The translations under genes were made by a program, and so were the position numbers. Shown piece after piece: positions 40,065 through 52,861 of a DNA stretch of 64,000 bases; position 1 is the first letter of the stretch; every line of letters starts with the position of its first letter. This DNA is from Tetrahymena elliotti 4EA (lineage: Eukaryota > Ciliophora > Oligohymenophorea > Hymenostomatida > Tetrahymenidae), in the NCBI GenBank assembly GCA_000231825.2, contig JH720337.1, forward strand, positions 72,181 through 136,180, read 5' to 3'. Below the pieces are notes generated by a model. It saw only the letters and a list, made by a program, of their open reading frames with translations. It did not search any database and had not been told where the DNA came from.

Positions 40065-42121
40065 ATGGATAAAGCAAAGTAAGACAAAGTCATATGCCTA
40101 GATGATGAGGGGGAGGATGTAGCTGACTCAAACTCATCTGAGATGGAAGAAGAGGAAAACGAAATTGACAAGCCTTCTATTAGCAAAATTAACAACTTAA
40201 ATGCAAACAAGCAGGATTAGGCTAATGGAAGTAAAAATGCAACAAATGGATCTTCAGATAACAAAAAAAAGAAATAAAGAAGCACTAATAAGGTCTCAAT
40301 AGAAGAGTTAACTAAATAAATTAAGCAAAATCAGCAAAAGCGTGTAAATGGATGTAATAAATAATAATAATTTTTTTAGATTAAGAGATTTTCATGAGCT
40401 GAAACATCAGGCATTAAAAATTTTAAAATAAGAAAATAATTAACCAAGCTATGGTTTTTGAGAAGAAATTTTTCTCTTGATGCAAGATGTAGCAATTAAG
40501 TAGACATAAAACTTATATATTTTATAAAATAGAAGAAGAAGGCGTAGTTATAAAGACTAGTTTTGATTGGGTTAATTATAACACAACTGAAGATAAGACA
40601 CTAAATTATTTAAGTGATTTTTTGAAAAAAAATGAAGAAAGCAATTTAGATTATTTCAAGCTTGATTTAGTAGAATTTGAAGATGTTAATATAGTTTAAC
40701 ACCATTCATAAGTTAGTAGTATCACTGATGATTTGTATAAACGTATATTAAGATACGGTTAGATTGAAAATATATAAAGAATTGCAAAAAAAAGTGGAGC
40801 TATTTCTAAAGGAGAAGGCTCTAATGTTAACTTTAGAGATGAACTTTATTATGATTAGAATGATCCTTTCATAGATGATGATGAGTACAACAATACAGCA
40901 GTTAAAGTTTCTCATAGAATGCAATTAGCTGAAGTTTTTATAGACGATTTTAGAACTTTTGATGGGGATTTAAAAGACTTTATTAAGAGCGAAATATATA
41001 AAAACAGAGTAGAAATAATGCATAACTTAGAAAAGAAGGATTAAATATAGGAAGAAACAGAAAATCTTAATAAAAAGAAAAAAAAGCCTAATCCTCCTAG
41101 CAATGCAGCAATACCTTCAACAAATAATCTTGCCCCTAACTAACCTTCTAATTCACTAACTGCAGCACTTAATTCAGCCACTGCAACTCTTAGCAACAAA
41201 AGTAAATATTCAAAGAAATTATTTTTGATATTAATCAATGAATATTCATAAACAAAACCTTTAAAATTTTTTTTTAAATCAATGTTTTAAATATGTTTTG
41301 ATATACAAATAATAGTATAAAAGAAAGCAACTGCAGATGTTGAAAAGGATTTAAACCAAGTTGAGAGTGTCAAAACATAAGATAAGAAAAAAGTTAAAAA
41401 AGAAGGTGGTTCAAGTTCTTCATCTTATGCAAATAATTCATAACTATAAAATGCATAAAATATGCTGACAGCAGCAGGATTAAGTTCTAATTTGCAAAAT
41501 GTTTCTAATTCTTAAAATTTAGCTTCTGCTGTATAGGCATAGAATTATATGTTAGGTGCTGATTTAAATGCAAGTTAATTGAGCTAGTTACTTTAATAGG
41601 CATAATCATCTAGTAGCAATAGTATATTGTAAAATGCAGCAAACTAAGTAATGTAGTAAGGATTAGGTTAGTCTTCTTAATACTTTTTGCAACCTTACTA
41701 GTATTCTTAAATACCTTTTCCAAATTATTTGGATCCTGCATAAACTTTAATGTTAGGATCATTAGATCTTTCTTCAAATATGATGCTCTACCCAACTTAA
41801 ACATAAGCCAATCAAATAGCAAGCAATTTTATGTATCCACAAAGTAATGCTTATAGTTTGAATTCTGCATAAAATTCAACTAGTTCTAATCTTGCAAAAT
41901 AAGCTAATGATCCTAAAGATAAGAAAAAGAAAAAGAAAAATTTCCCTAGTTCAAGCAGTAATAATACTTCTATTTCCTAATCAACTAAAGATGCTATTAA
42001 TAACAAGAATAAAAATTAACAAATGAATTTAATTGAAATAGAAGATGATGATGACCCTTCTTAAAACACACAAACTAATTAATCTACTAAAAAAGGATAG
42101 GATTCTGAATCACAAAAGTGA
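40065..42121 (+). CDS. Ubinuclein/Hpc2-like subunit of the HIR histone chaperone complex
   Basis: Three exons, 40065-40353, 40533-41201 and 41316-42121; 587 residues. The first donor is slightly uncertain, since GT at 40342 fits the same phase. Residues 1-95 are acidic then Lys-rich, starting MDKAKQDKVICLDDEGED. Exon 2 contains the Hpc2-related domain (about 185-245): GEGSNVNFRDELYYDQ, then NDPFIDDDEYN at about 206-216, then MQLAEVFIDDFRTFDGDL. This matches the ubinuclein pattern Y-D-x-D-(S/D)-FID-(N/D)-x-E-x-Y followed by FYINSGTL. The rest is a Gln/Asn/Ser-rich low-complexity tail with a KDKKKKKKN cluster and an acidic end (IEIEDDDDPSQ). Family knowledge: ubinuclein binds HIRA and H3.3-H4 for replication-independent nucleosome assembly in the nucleus. 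Confidence 0.82.
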
Positions 42122-42443
42122 TTTAAAACTTATTCGATTTATTTGCATTTATTTATCTTGCTTGTTCTTTTATTTTTTAATACATTATCGTTTTATACTA
42201 TGCTTAATATTACCTTTTATTTTACTAAAAAACTATCAAAATCTCATAAACATTAATTATTGATCAAATTATTTCATTATCCATCAAAAATAAATAAATA
42301 AATTGAAAGAATGAATGAATGAAATTTATAAATTTATGGAATACTTGTAGCCATAAAATATTAATTAATTATAAATATATCTTTAAATATCCTTTATTTT
42401 TAAATAAAAAAGTAATAAAAAATTTATAGCGTATCATATAATA
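42122..42443. other. Short intergenic spacer with AAAT/GAAT tetranucleotide run
   Basis: No gene. At about 42289-42330 an AAATAAATAAATAAATTG run is followed by GAATGAATGAAT, another 4-bp periodic tract. Confidence 0.5.
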
Positions 42444-43088
42444 ATGGACGAGAGTTAACAAAATAAAACAAAGCCAAGAGCTAAATAAGTAGATGTGAGA
42501 ACAGTTTATGAGGGCAAATGGATTAAGATGAATTTAGTTGATTTTGAAAATGAAAAAGGTCATATCTGCAAAGCTTGGGAAATGGTTGAAAGATAAGGAG
42601 TCCGTCCTAATTAAGTTTGTAATGGAGTAGATGTTTGCCCTATTATCAAGTACAAAGATGGAAGAAGAAAGCTACTTTTTATAGCTAACTATAGACCTCC
42701 TGTAAATGCATATGTAGTTGAATTCCCTGCTGGTTTGTTGGATACTGACGATATTGAAGAGAATGCTAAGAGAGAGTTGAAAGAAGAAACAGGATACACA
42801 GCTGATGAAATAAAAGTGCTTGATTTTAGTCCTATACTTAGAACCGATCCTTGGAAAAGCAACGAAAGTACAAAAGCAGTTATTGCCTACATTGATGGAG
42901 ACAAAGAATGTAATATCAATCCTAAATAAGACTTAGAAACTGAAGAAAATATTGATATTTTCACAGTTGACTTGAATGAAAATTTCATGTAAAATTTAAA
43001 AAAAGTTGTGGAAGAAAATAACTATTAAATGACCTTGCAAATATATTCTCTTTGTCTTGGTTTTAGCTTATTAGCATTAAGTTAATGA
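42444..43088 (+). CDS. Nudix hydrolase, NUDT5/ADP-ribose pyrophosphatase-like
   Basis: A single exon of 214 residues, typical of ADP-sugar pyrophosphatases. It begins MDESQQNKTKPRAKQ; the region YEGKWIKMNLVDFENEKG then WEMVERQGV matches the NUDT5 N-terminal strands that shape the dimer and substrate pocket. The Nudix box is at about 97-118: GLLDTDDIEENAKRELKEET followed by GY. The metal-binding RELKEE is intact, but the loop after the first Gly is one residue shorter than the G-x5-E-x7-REU consensus. VEFPAGLL precedes it, as in the family. Downstream DPWKSNEST corresponds to the substrate-specifying loop. Family reaction: ADP-ribose + water gives AMP + ribose 5-phosphate, cytosolic or nuclear. 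The exact substrate is inferred. Confidence 0.88.
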
Positions 43089-45634
43089 AAAAGTATTCAA
43101 AAAATGTTTTATAAAGTATTTTGCAGCCATTTTAAATTATTTTAGTTTGTCTGTCTGTACATAGAGATAATAATACAAATTCTTTTCAAAAAAATTAATC
43201 AGAAATGATCAATATAATTTCAATTAATGTATATTTATTTACAAACATGAAAAATTAAAAAAATAATTTGAGATAAAATCATGATTTAAACTCAAATAAA
43301 AACTTCATCAATTTTAAAATCTATTATTGAATTCTTCATATTATGCTAAAATAAATATAATAGTTAAAATAAATTTAAAATGTTTTAAGAGTAGCTATTA
43401 ATTTTCTTTATTTAGGTATGTTATATTTTTATTACTTAATATGAAGCTTAATCTCTCAAAATACTTTATATTTATTCTTAAATTTTCTAAATTTTTCTTT
43501 GTTTTTTTAGAGCATTTTTGAATTTATTTCAAAATTCTTTTTAGTATATTTAAAGGTAGCGTCTATAGTAATAAAAGAAGAAATATGAGAAATATAAGAG
43601 TAATAATTTTTAAAAATTCTTATTAGTATATTTAATGTTAGCGTCTCCAGTTAATAATAGAAGAAAGGTGAGAAAGAAAGTAAGAGTAACGATTTTGGTA
43701 TTAATAAAAATACAATTTCTGTTTTTATCAAATATTTTTTTGAAGTGAATTTCAAGCACTAACATTCATGATAAAATAATCAAAATTTTCTTAAATTTGG
43801 TAATACAATTCAATAAAAAAGCAATACTTGCTTTTTTTAAAAGAATATGGCTAATTTTTTATTTATTAATTGAATCAGTTAAAATAAGAAAAATATAAGC
43901 TTACATTTAGAAAATATATTTTGAAAATAAGTATCCTTAGTTATAGTATTCCCTGTGTTTGATTAAAATTACAATAGTAAGCTGAAAATAACTCTTTGAA
44001 TATAAAAAAAATAAAAATAAATTACCCCAGTTTTTGTTGAGAATAATTTATTTTATCCATTTTTGATAGCAGTTTTTAATTTAATAAAAAATATTTTCAA
44101 TTTTCATTTCAAATTGATTGAAATTTATTTAGATTTCTTTATTTTATTCACATTAATCTTTATTTTATATTTAAAAAATTATTTCATTTAATGTTATTTT
44201 TAATAACTTTGTTTAAGTTAACAACAAATAAAATTAATTTACCCACTAACTTATTTTAAAACATGGATAAATATATTTTCAAATATTTGAAAAAAGAATT
44301 TAATAGTTTTTTAGATAGAATTTTAGAATCTTTTATTAATACTGGTTTTCATGTAGACACTTTACAAAATATGAAAATGATATTTATTATAATAAAAATA
44401 AAAATACCTTATAAAAAATTCTCAATAATCTGATGTAAAAAAGACTAATACTAAATGCTATTATATAGTATGCTTTGAAATTAATCTAATTAGCTTTTTT
44501 TATAGTAAGAATCATTCAAATATTTAGCTTTTAGTTTTGTTAAGATAAGACAAAAATAAGCATAGATAATTAAAAAGGAAAAAGATATGACCTTTTTCAA
44601 ATAAAACAATATTTCTCAAGAGTAAAGCTAATAGATAAGTAAATTAGATCAATTTTTTTAGATGAAGTAAAATCCACAAAGCGACTTGCATATGAATGAA
44701 TAAATTTAAATTGTACAAATGTAAAATTTGAATTTTATCAAATTGAAATTTATTCTTTATGCAGATTTAAACCATTTAAACATAAAATATTTTGCTACAG
44801 AATTATTTGATTCACTTCTTCTAGAATTAAAAATCAATTTAGAAATTATATGTTTAAAAGGTTAATTATATTTTATGGTAAAAAACTAGTTGCACAACTA
44901 ATTATATATCTCAGCCTATTTTTAATTGATCACGCTCTATCAAGTTAATTACAGTTTTTTGTTCTCTTAAAAATTTGTTCTGTCTTTTGTGTTATGTTGA
45001 AAAAAAAAAGGTAATTTTTTGAAAGAAATGTAAATTGGGGAGACCAATTTGAATAATTAAATAAATTATTTTATATTTGATAATATATTGAAAATAGAGA
45101 GGGAAAAAAAAACTAATTAAATATAATGAATGTTCATCAGTTTTTATTAAACCTGATAAGAAAAAAAATGAAAAATCCTCTTAAATTCAATTAAATTACT
45201 ATTAAAGGAAAAATATATATGATAAATGTATCATGATTAATACGAAAATTTTTTTACTTTGTCTGAAATATAAATGCGTGCTATTGATAAGAATTTTTTT
45301 GATAGATAACATCATAGCGGGTTTTTGATTAAATCCTATATTTTCTTTGGTGGATATTATTGAATTAATACAGATTTGCAAGATGACATACAAATAATTT
45401 CTAATTACTTAATTATTTTTTTAATAGGATAGCAAATTGATTAATTGATATGTTTGTTAATCAGAAAGGCTGATTATACTAATAGAAGTTAAAAACATCA
45501 CAATAACTAGTTAGAAATTCTTAATATTAATTAATTTGAAGAGTTAATATCCAAATAGTGCAAAATTAATAAAAAAGGATTTTACTCACATTTTTCTCAA
45601 TCAAACACACACAATAGCTAGCTAACAAAGTATT
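43089..45634. other. AT-rich intergenic DNA with one tandem duplication
   Basis: No gene supported. Apart from the approximately 82-bp duplication listed separately, only A/T tracts are seen. A minus-strand open frame at 45202-45393 looks like noise. Confidence 0.5.
43531..43696. repeat. Imperfect tandem duplication, about 82 bp x 2
   Basis: Copy 1 (43531-43611) and copy 2 (about 43614-43696) share AAAATTCTT(T/A)TTAGTATATTTAA, then GTTAGCGTCT or GGTAGCGTCT, AGTTAATAATAGAAGAA-like purine runs, and AAGAGTAA(C/T). The shared TAGCGTCT is unusually GC-rich for the region. Its function is unknown. Confidence 0.6.
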
Positions 45635-48600
45635 ATGGATAAAAATACTGATCGCTCTCTTGATCGTCCTTTTATCTCAGAAAGAGATGATGGCGAAGAA
45701 GAGGATGAAAACATACAAGCTCCTTTTAATCTTTCAGAAGCTTTGCAAGAAAAAAATAAAAATATAGCTTAAAATAAAAATGAAAGTTAACATAGTTATA
45801 ATAATAATAATTATCTTTCGCCAAACAATGTTTAACCTGTTTTAAATTAGTAACCATCTCCCTCTCCTAATCTTATATTGAAAAAAGAAAAGAGTACTAA
45901 TCGTAAAGCTGGTACAGTACACTTTTAAGATAAGAGCTAGGTAATTATTGAAGATAACAATGAAAACCACGAGAGTCCAAGAAATTCAAGAATATTAGAT
46001 GAATTAAATGAAAATGGTTCAAAATACCCATATAGAAACTAGGGAGATGATGAAGAAGATAATGAAATTGATAATATATCCAAAAATAATGTCTAAAATA
46101 TAAATGATGATGATGCAGAATAAGTTAACTATGGTAAAGGTGAGACTCCTCTTGATTTATTCTTAGAAGGTACTTATGAAGAAGGAAAGAAAACATTTCT
46201 TGATGCTCTTACAGTTTACAGACCTAAAGTGAACCCAAAGTTATAAAATATGAAAAATGGTTAACAGACTTATCTCCATTTTGATGAAACTTCATACTAC
46301 AATAAAGAGTAAAAATCACTAATAGAATTTTTATTTAATTAAAATTTAATTTGGATGAGATTACTTCGTCTTTATTACAAATTAATAGCAAACAAACAAA
46401 TAAATAATTCAATAATTAGGAGCTAAATAAGGCTTTTTTTAAAAAACTAAGAATTTTTATTTAATTAATGTCAATAACATACCCATTTTAATCAAGTTAA
46501 GACAAGCTTTAATTTATTTGAGGGATGAAACTCAAAATGCTATAAATGATTATTTAAAATGGATATTTTTATTTTGTTTTTTATTTATTGAAATCCTTTT
46601 TTAAATTATAAAAAAAGTGTTTTGAGACCAATTAACCAAAATGATGGTTTTTTAGGTTACTATTCTAATCCTGTTACAAAGTAAAACTAAACATTGAAGA
46701 TGGTAATTTGTGTTACTATGTATTCTGAAGAAAGAGTTTTCTTGGAATAGACATTATACCATATCTTTAAGAACATGAGAGGTTTTGAGCAAATAGGTTT
46801 GAAAGACTTTTAAATTGTAGTTGTTGTTATTCAAGATGGTATTATGAAAATGAAAGAAGAAGTAGTTGACTTTTATTGTGATCTAGAAGGCTAACACAGA
46901 GACAATGACAGAAATTTAAAGCTTAGAAGATATGAAATTTAAAAGTAAGAGCAATTCTTCCAATACAAGGGTTAACAAAAGACTATTGATGCAAATGAAG
47001 GTTTGCCCTTAACTATTCCTAAACGTACAGCCTTAGTTTATCAGAATAGACTTTAATTTGTAAAGGAAAATTACCATAAGAAAGAAGAAAGACCAAAAGT
47101 CTATAGTTCAAATCATTACTAATACGATACATCAAAGCCAGGTTTAACTGTCTTCAGTGTTTTCAAGCATAAAAATGCCAAAAAATTATCTTCTCACATG
47201 TGGTTTTTCGAAGGTTTCTGTCGTTAATTCAGACCCAAATATTGTGCTTTGGTTGATGTCGGTACTTTGGTAAAAATTCATTTTTTCTTTTATTTCTTGT
47301 TACAGCTTTAAATTAAAACAATAATTATTAATTTATTTATCTTTTATATTTGATAAATCCAGCCTGCTTCAGATGGTTTGTTAAAGTTCTATATAGCTAT
47401 GGAAGGTAACCCAAAAGTAGGAGGTGTCTGCGGTTTCTTGGGTTTAGAAGATCCACCTGAGTATGATATTTTGCTTGATGAAGCTGAAACACCACATATG
47501 ATGGAGTTGAATTAATTATTAGAAGAAAAAAAGAAAAATTAAGATAAATGGTAGAAAGATTTTGAAGAAAAAAAGCGCACGGATAAATAAAAGCAAGAAT
47601 AGAGAACAAGAGAATAAGATTAGATTTTTGTAAATGAAGAATTAGAAGAGAGGAAGAGATAACATTTCGAAACTAAGCACAGAAACCACAAGATTTTCTA
47701 ACTAACTGTTTTCTTACCAATCATGCTTCTTCAATTTGGACTTGGCTTTATTTATATGATAATAAGAAGATTCATATTTAGATATATTTTTAAGTTCTTT
47801 AGATGGTTCGCAGTTAATTATTTAGAAATTTTCGCAAGCTTGAAAAAAGCTTAACTCTACGAATATACTATGGCACATATGGTAGATAAAAATTTTGAGT
47901 CTTTGCTAGGTTTCCTTCACGTACTTCCTGGTGCTTGGTCTGCATACAGGTAATTATTATATATTTTCCTTCATTCATTTTGAAAAAAATCTTTTGTGAT
48001 CTGAAAGTAACACTACCAAATAAATAATGGTCTTAAGCTTTAATAATAAAGTCTTTAAACAGAAAAGCTAGACAAACTTAATTTGTATTTTTTAAAGATT
48101 TTTGAATCGATAAATCATTATAAAATAGATATGAAGCTTTAGAAGTTAAGTATTCTAACAGATAAAATTTACTGTAAAGAAAGTATTTTAAGCAGTTGGT
48201 TAATCCTGACAAGTTAGAAGGTAATATTAAGGAAGCTAATATGTTCTTAGCCGAAGATAGAATTTTATGTTTAGGTATATATTGCTAACCTGATTCAAAC
48301 TTTACGTAATTACATTTTATAATAGATTCTTTTAATTTTTTAAAATTTTAAACTAAAACTTACCTATTTTTTTTTTGATAAATATAGACTTAAATTTATT
48401 CCTGATGCTAAAGCTTTCACCGATCCAGTTGGCACTTTAGAAGAATTCATGAATCAAAGAAGAAGATGGATTAATAGTACTATGTTTGCCTTAGATTATG
48501 TCCTGAAGCATTATTCATTCCATGTACAAGAAAGCAGTCATTCGAGCACAGAAAAGGACTTCTTACTTCCATTTAATATGATTTTTGCTAGAATTGGTGA

Positions 48601-50350
48601 TATTAACTCTTACTTTATTCCTGCTTTTTACTTCTTTGTAGCTATAATGAGTAGCTTCTAGCTTTTATCCCCTGAAATTTAAAAGGGTTATTAATACATC
48701 CCCTTTGAAGGTGAAAAAGTAAAATATAAATGCCTAGTTGACAAGACTTTAGAAGATTATGAATTTATTTGTGATTATGACACTGGTATTTCACAAGGTT
48801 GTTACATTGATTGTGAATAATAAGCTTACCCTAAGTAATTTAATTAAATTAGAAAACAAGTTATAAAATATTTTTTTACAAATAATTAATTAGAGCTTTT
48901 TATGTGGCTCTTAACTTAGTTCCTTTTGTTTATATCATTTGTTTCTTATTGATTGTTTTCGCAAGTCTTACTTTCAAAATCAGAAGATTAGCACAAAATG
49001 CCTACGAAAACCTTAGGAGAATGATTTTAACTGATGAATAAAAAGGAGATGTTAAGGAAATGGAAGACAAACTTAAGTAAATGGAGGAAGATTTATTAGG
49101 CCTTGCAGAGAAGAAAGACATTGAAAAATAAAAGAAGTTAATTGAAAAAGAAAAAAGACGTATTAGAATTGAAATTTTTAGTATGACTTAATAAAACTAT
49201 GAAATGCTTGTTAATAAGATCAGTGAACACCACATTAAGCTATCTCCATCAGAAAAAAGATTCAAAATAGAACATGATAAAATTGTAAATAAATTAAGAT
49301 TTAAAATAATGTTAATTTTTAATAATAAAAAAGACTTCTCAAGAATATGCAAATGACATTTTTAAAATTCTAGCTGCGATTATGTCCATAATGGTAAATA
49401 TTTTTTTAATATTGCATGCTAATAATAATAATTTAAATAATTTATAAAAAAAATAGAGTATGATCATCATGCTTGTTGTTGGTTTAGCTATTGCTATGAA
49501 CATCTTTAACAGTGGCTTTGGTATTATTAATGGTTTTGTTAAGTTAGATGGTTGGTTAAGACTTTATATCATTATCATGGTTTTAGTAAACATGGGATCT
49601 TTCTTTGGTATACTACTTGTCCATTTATTAATCCAACCTAAATTAGTATGGTACATAGTTACTTCTTATTGGAGTTATATTGTCTATCAACCTATTTATA
49701 ATTTTATTTTAATTGTTTTCTCCTTCTGTAATATTGATGATGTTACTTGGGGAACCAAAGGTCTTTCTGATTCCAAAGAAGCTAATAGTTACTATTAAGA
49801 TAAAGTTAAGTTCCTTGTTAGATGGTTTGCCTCTAATCTAATTCTCCTTTTAGCCTTAATTGGTGGTAATGTCTTCACTGGCAAAACTCCATATATAATT
49901 CTATTTATAGGTTTTTATGGTACAGCTTATCTCTCCATAAAAACAATATGTAAATTATGATATTTTAGAAATAAAACATTTATTTATATTTATTTATTTA
50001 TTTTTTATAAAAAAGTGGCAATTGTTAACTATATTAAGTATTTCATTTTCAACAAAATTTACTACAAATATCAAATCCACAAAACAAAGAAGAAAAATGA
50101 GGAATCTTAGGAAATTTTGAAGCATGAATATGACAAGTTCATTTAAAATGCTGAAAACAATAGATTGAGAAGTGCTTCTAGATATGATTATCCCATTTAT
50201 AAATAAAATCCCTCTATTTCTGGATCTATGTTTTAAGAAAGTATGATCTTCCACTCCAGATTCAATAAAGTCACTTAAGGTGTTGGATCTTCAAATAATG
50301 TTCAAATTAATCCAAATCTTACTTAACCTATTTTACCAAATCAATAATGA
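45635..50350 (+). CDS. Chitin synthase (GT2 family), intact copy 1
   Basis: Nine exons: 45635-46308, 46618-47269, 47363-47949, 48129-48305, 48388-48834, 48894-49284, 49334-49393, 49457-49949, 50016-50350; 1271 residues, all phases closing. Residues 1-200 are a polar, acidic cytoplasmic tail. The catalytic domain shows the family series: ICVTMYSEE (about 255-263), [62 protein letters not shown] with SAYRYEAL, then LAEDRILCL (E680-D681) and QRRRW (720-724), the product-binding motif. Several transmembrane helices occur around 580-610 and after residue 760, ending in the WGTKGL motif in exon 8. The C-terminal about 110 residues are polar. Family reaction: UDP-GlcNAc is polymerised to chitin and extruded through the plasma membrane. 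It heads a tandem array with related copies downstream. Confidence 0.93.
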
Positions 50351-51270
50351 AAAGCATTTAATTTTAATCTACATAAATTATTAAACTTAACTAAATAATG
50401 GTTATTGTTATTTGTTACTTTCTTGAAACATTTTAATTATCAATCAATTCAATTACAATAACTTCGTTAGTTTTTTATTTCAAAAAAAAATTTCAAATAA
50501 AAATACTTTTCTTTTTTTTATCTTTGTGTTAAACCTTTGAATTTTATTAAAAGAATCCCAACTCTCAAATTATTTACCAACTAATTTATCACCAAAAAAA
50601 AACTATTTTATTCCATTAAGGAATTGAAGATATTCATTTTGATATATTTTTCTTAAACAAATAATTTATTTTGAAATTTTAGATTTATATTATATCATTT
50701 TAGATTAGTAATTTTGGATAAATTATTATTTCTTTACCCATTCTTCAAGATACTTACCATTTTTATTATTTTAAGAGCCTTGTAAAAGGAATATTAGAAT
50801 TGACATATTCTTTTTGTAAAATATTTGGAACAAAAAATATTAATCAATCTTTTTTAATAGGAATGTTTAATTATTATATATATATATTTCTTATGAAAAA
50901 CAGACCAAATAAATTGTAAAATAGTCCATTTTGGGAAGTATGTATTAGATTTATATGATCTATTAATATCAAGATGATTCCATGTTCACATTTTTTGGAT
51001 TTTAATTAATAGATTATTCTAAAAAATAGTGCGTATAATTTCTATTAATTTTAGATTTCATGACAAAAATTTGTTTAATTTGATTAAATTTTTCATTTAA
51101 AAGATGAAATATATTTGATGAGGTAATTAGAATATTAAATTAACTATTTAGAATTTTAATACTTCATTTCAAAATACTGTTTTTTTTTTTTTTTGAAAGA
51201 AAAAATTGATAATCAATTAAAAACTTTTAATAACAACAATTTTTGACACCAAAAATATTTACTAATAATT
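50351..51270. other. AT-rich intergenic DNA
   Basis: No gene seen between the chitin synthase and the first P-loop gene. Confidence 0.55.
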
Positions 51271-52065
51271 ATGGCTAGGTCTCCTTAAAACATATAATCA
51301 GATAATTAGCTTTAGGATCAACCTGTAAAACTAATAATCATATTTGGATCTTCAGGAGTGGGAAAATCTTTTTTTGGAAATTATCTTATCTAAAAACTTG
51401 AGGAAAAGAAAGAGTTTGAATAAATATTACTTTCTCACCAATCAAGCTAAATTGAATTTTGTGGAGTAGTTTTGTATTGTGCAAATGATTTTATGATTTT
51501 AGAATTTGAAGGAATAGATTACTCTAATAATAGTGAAGTGTAGTAAAAAATTAAAAATTTGTTATAATATTGTGCAAAAGTTTCTGCTTGTGTATTTTAT
51601 GTTCACTAAAATTGTAGAGCTAATGAAGGTGTTGAAAAAATTCTTAGTTCTCTTAAAGATACAGCAAATGGAAAAAAAAACTTTTAATTAATTGAGATTC
51701 TGAACAAATGGAATGGAGATAATATAGAATCTTACAAGCAATCAAGAGATATTTTTGATGATGTTCATTACTTAAAGGCACTAAAGTTTAAAAATAAAAA
51801 AATTAACCAAGATCAAAGCTATGATTAATATATTAAAGAAATCGAAAAGATTCATCAGTCTATTAGTAAATTAAGTTCTTCAAATAGAGTAAAAAAAGAA
51901 TAACTTGAAAACCAAATATCAGAAAATAAAGTAAAATTAAAGAAAATGTATAGAAAACCTGTAAAAACTTTAAAAGAATCTAATAAATATCAAAAAATAT
52001 TATCCTGTTTCATATTTAGTTTGGGTATAGCTATCAGTATTTCTAGCATAAAAAATGATTAATGA
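51271..52065 (+). CDS. P-loop NTPase-like protein with C-terminal membrane anchor (paralog 1)
   Basis: A single exon of 264 residues. A Walker A motif GSSGVGKS sits at 26-33 after a strand VKLIIIF, as in GTPases. A possible switch/Walker B strand MILEFEGIDYSN follows at about 75, a strand ACVFYVHQNCRANEG next, then IEILNKWNGDNIESY at 141-155, where NKWN occupies the place of the guanine-specificity NKxD motif. A helical, charged region with a coiled coil (VKKEQLENQISENKVKLKKM) leads to a C-terminal hydrophobic segment ILSCFIFSLGIAISISS, which suggests a tail anchor. It resembles septin-, AIG1- or dynamin-like small GTPases only in general layout, and I cannot assign a family. The next gene is a clear paralog; both lie between chitin synthase copies. 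Confidence 0.75.
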
Positions 52066-52861
52066 ATGTTTAGCATATCAAAATTTATTAAATGGAATTA
52101 AATAAGTTTAACATGTTTAAATAATTAAATGTTTTGAAATTCAAAAAACTTATTTTCTAAAATAATAATTTAATATGTATGAGAAATTATTTGTATTTTT
52201 TAAAATTATTCATTATCTTTATATCTTGCTTCTAAACTATCAATTAAATTTTTAGTATTATCTTAAATCATTATTAATTCATCTTTTTATAGACCTGTTT
52301 AACTTTTTTTGCTTCAATCGAAAAATTTTTTTAATACAACTTTTCCACCATTTCAATATTTATGAATAAAATAATAACTCTTATTATATAAAAATCATTT
52401 ATCTTTTTGAGATTTTTCATAAAGTTTATTAATTTCGAATTTTCAATGATCAACTATAAAAAGAAGTTTGCATAGAAGCTATTGAATACTAAAATGAATA
52501 CTTATTTATATTTCAACTCACTTTTATAATATTGAAAAAGTTTGAAATGTTTTTGTCAAATACAAACTTTCCACTGCAATAATTTAATTATTACATTTTA
52601 AAAATAAAAATTTTGTTAGAACAAAATCCCAAAAAAAGCAAAAATATTCTAATATATCATTATCATTTTTAGAATATTTAAAAATAATTGATTAAATTCT
52701 AATTAATTATTTGTAAAAGAAATTAAAAAGAAAATATTCTAATTTTTTATTAGAATATTTGCCATCTACTTGAAAATTATTGTTAAAAAACAAAAATAAT
52801 AATAATAAATAAATGATTTAATAAATTATTAAAAAATAAAAAATCTATTAACCTATATATC
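52066..52861. other. AT-rich spacer between the two P-loop paralogs
   Basis: No gene seen. Two short stretches near 52640-52680 and 52730-52765 share a partly similar TATTCTAAT-type motif (ATATTCTAATATATCA, ATATTCTAATTTTTTA). Confidence 0.5.

Noticed and set aside
45202..45393. Minus-strand 63-codon open frame upstream of the chitin synthase
   Set aside because: No motif, AT-driven residues, and it lies in a region without other coding signal.
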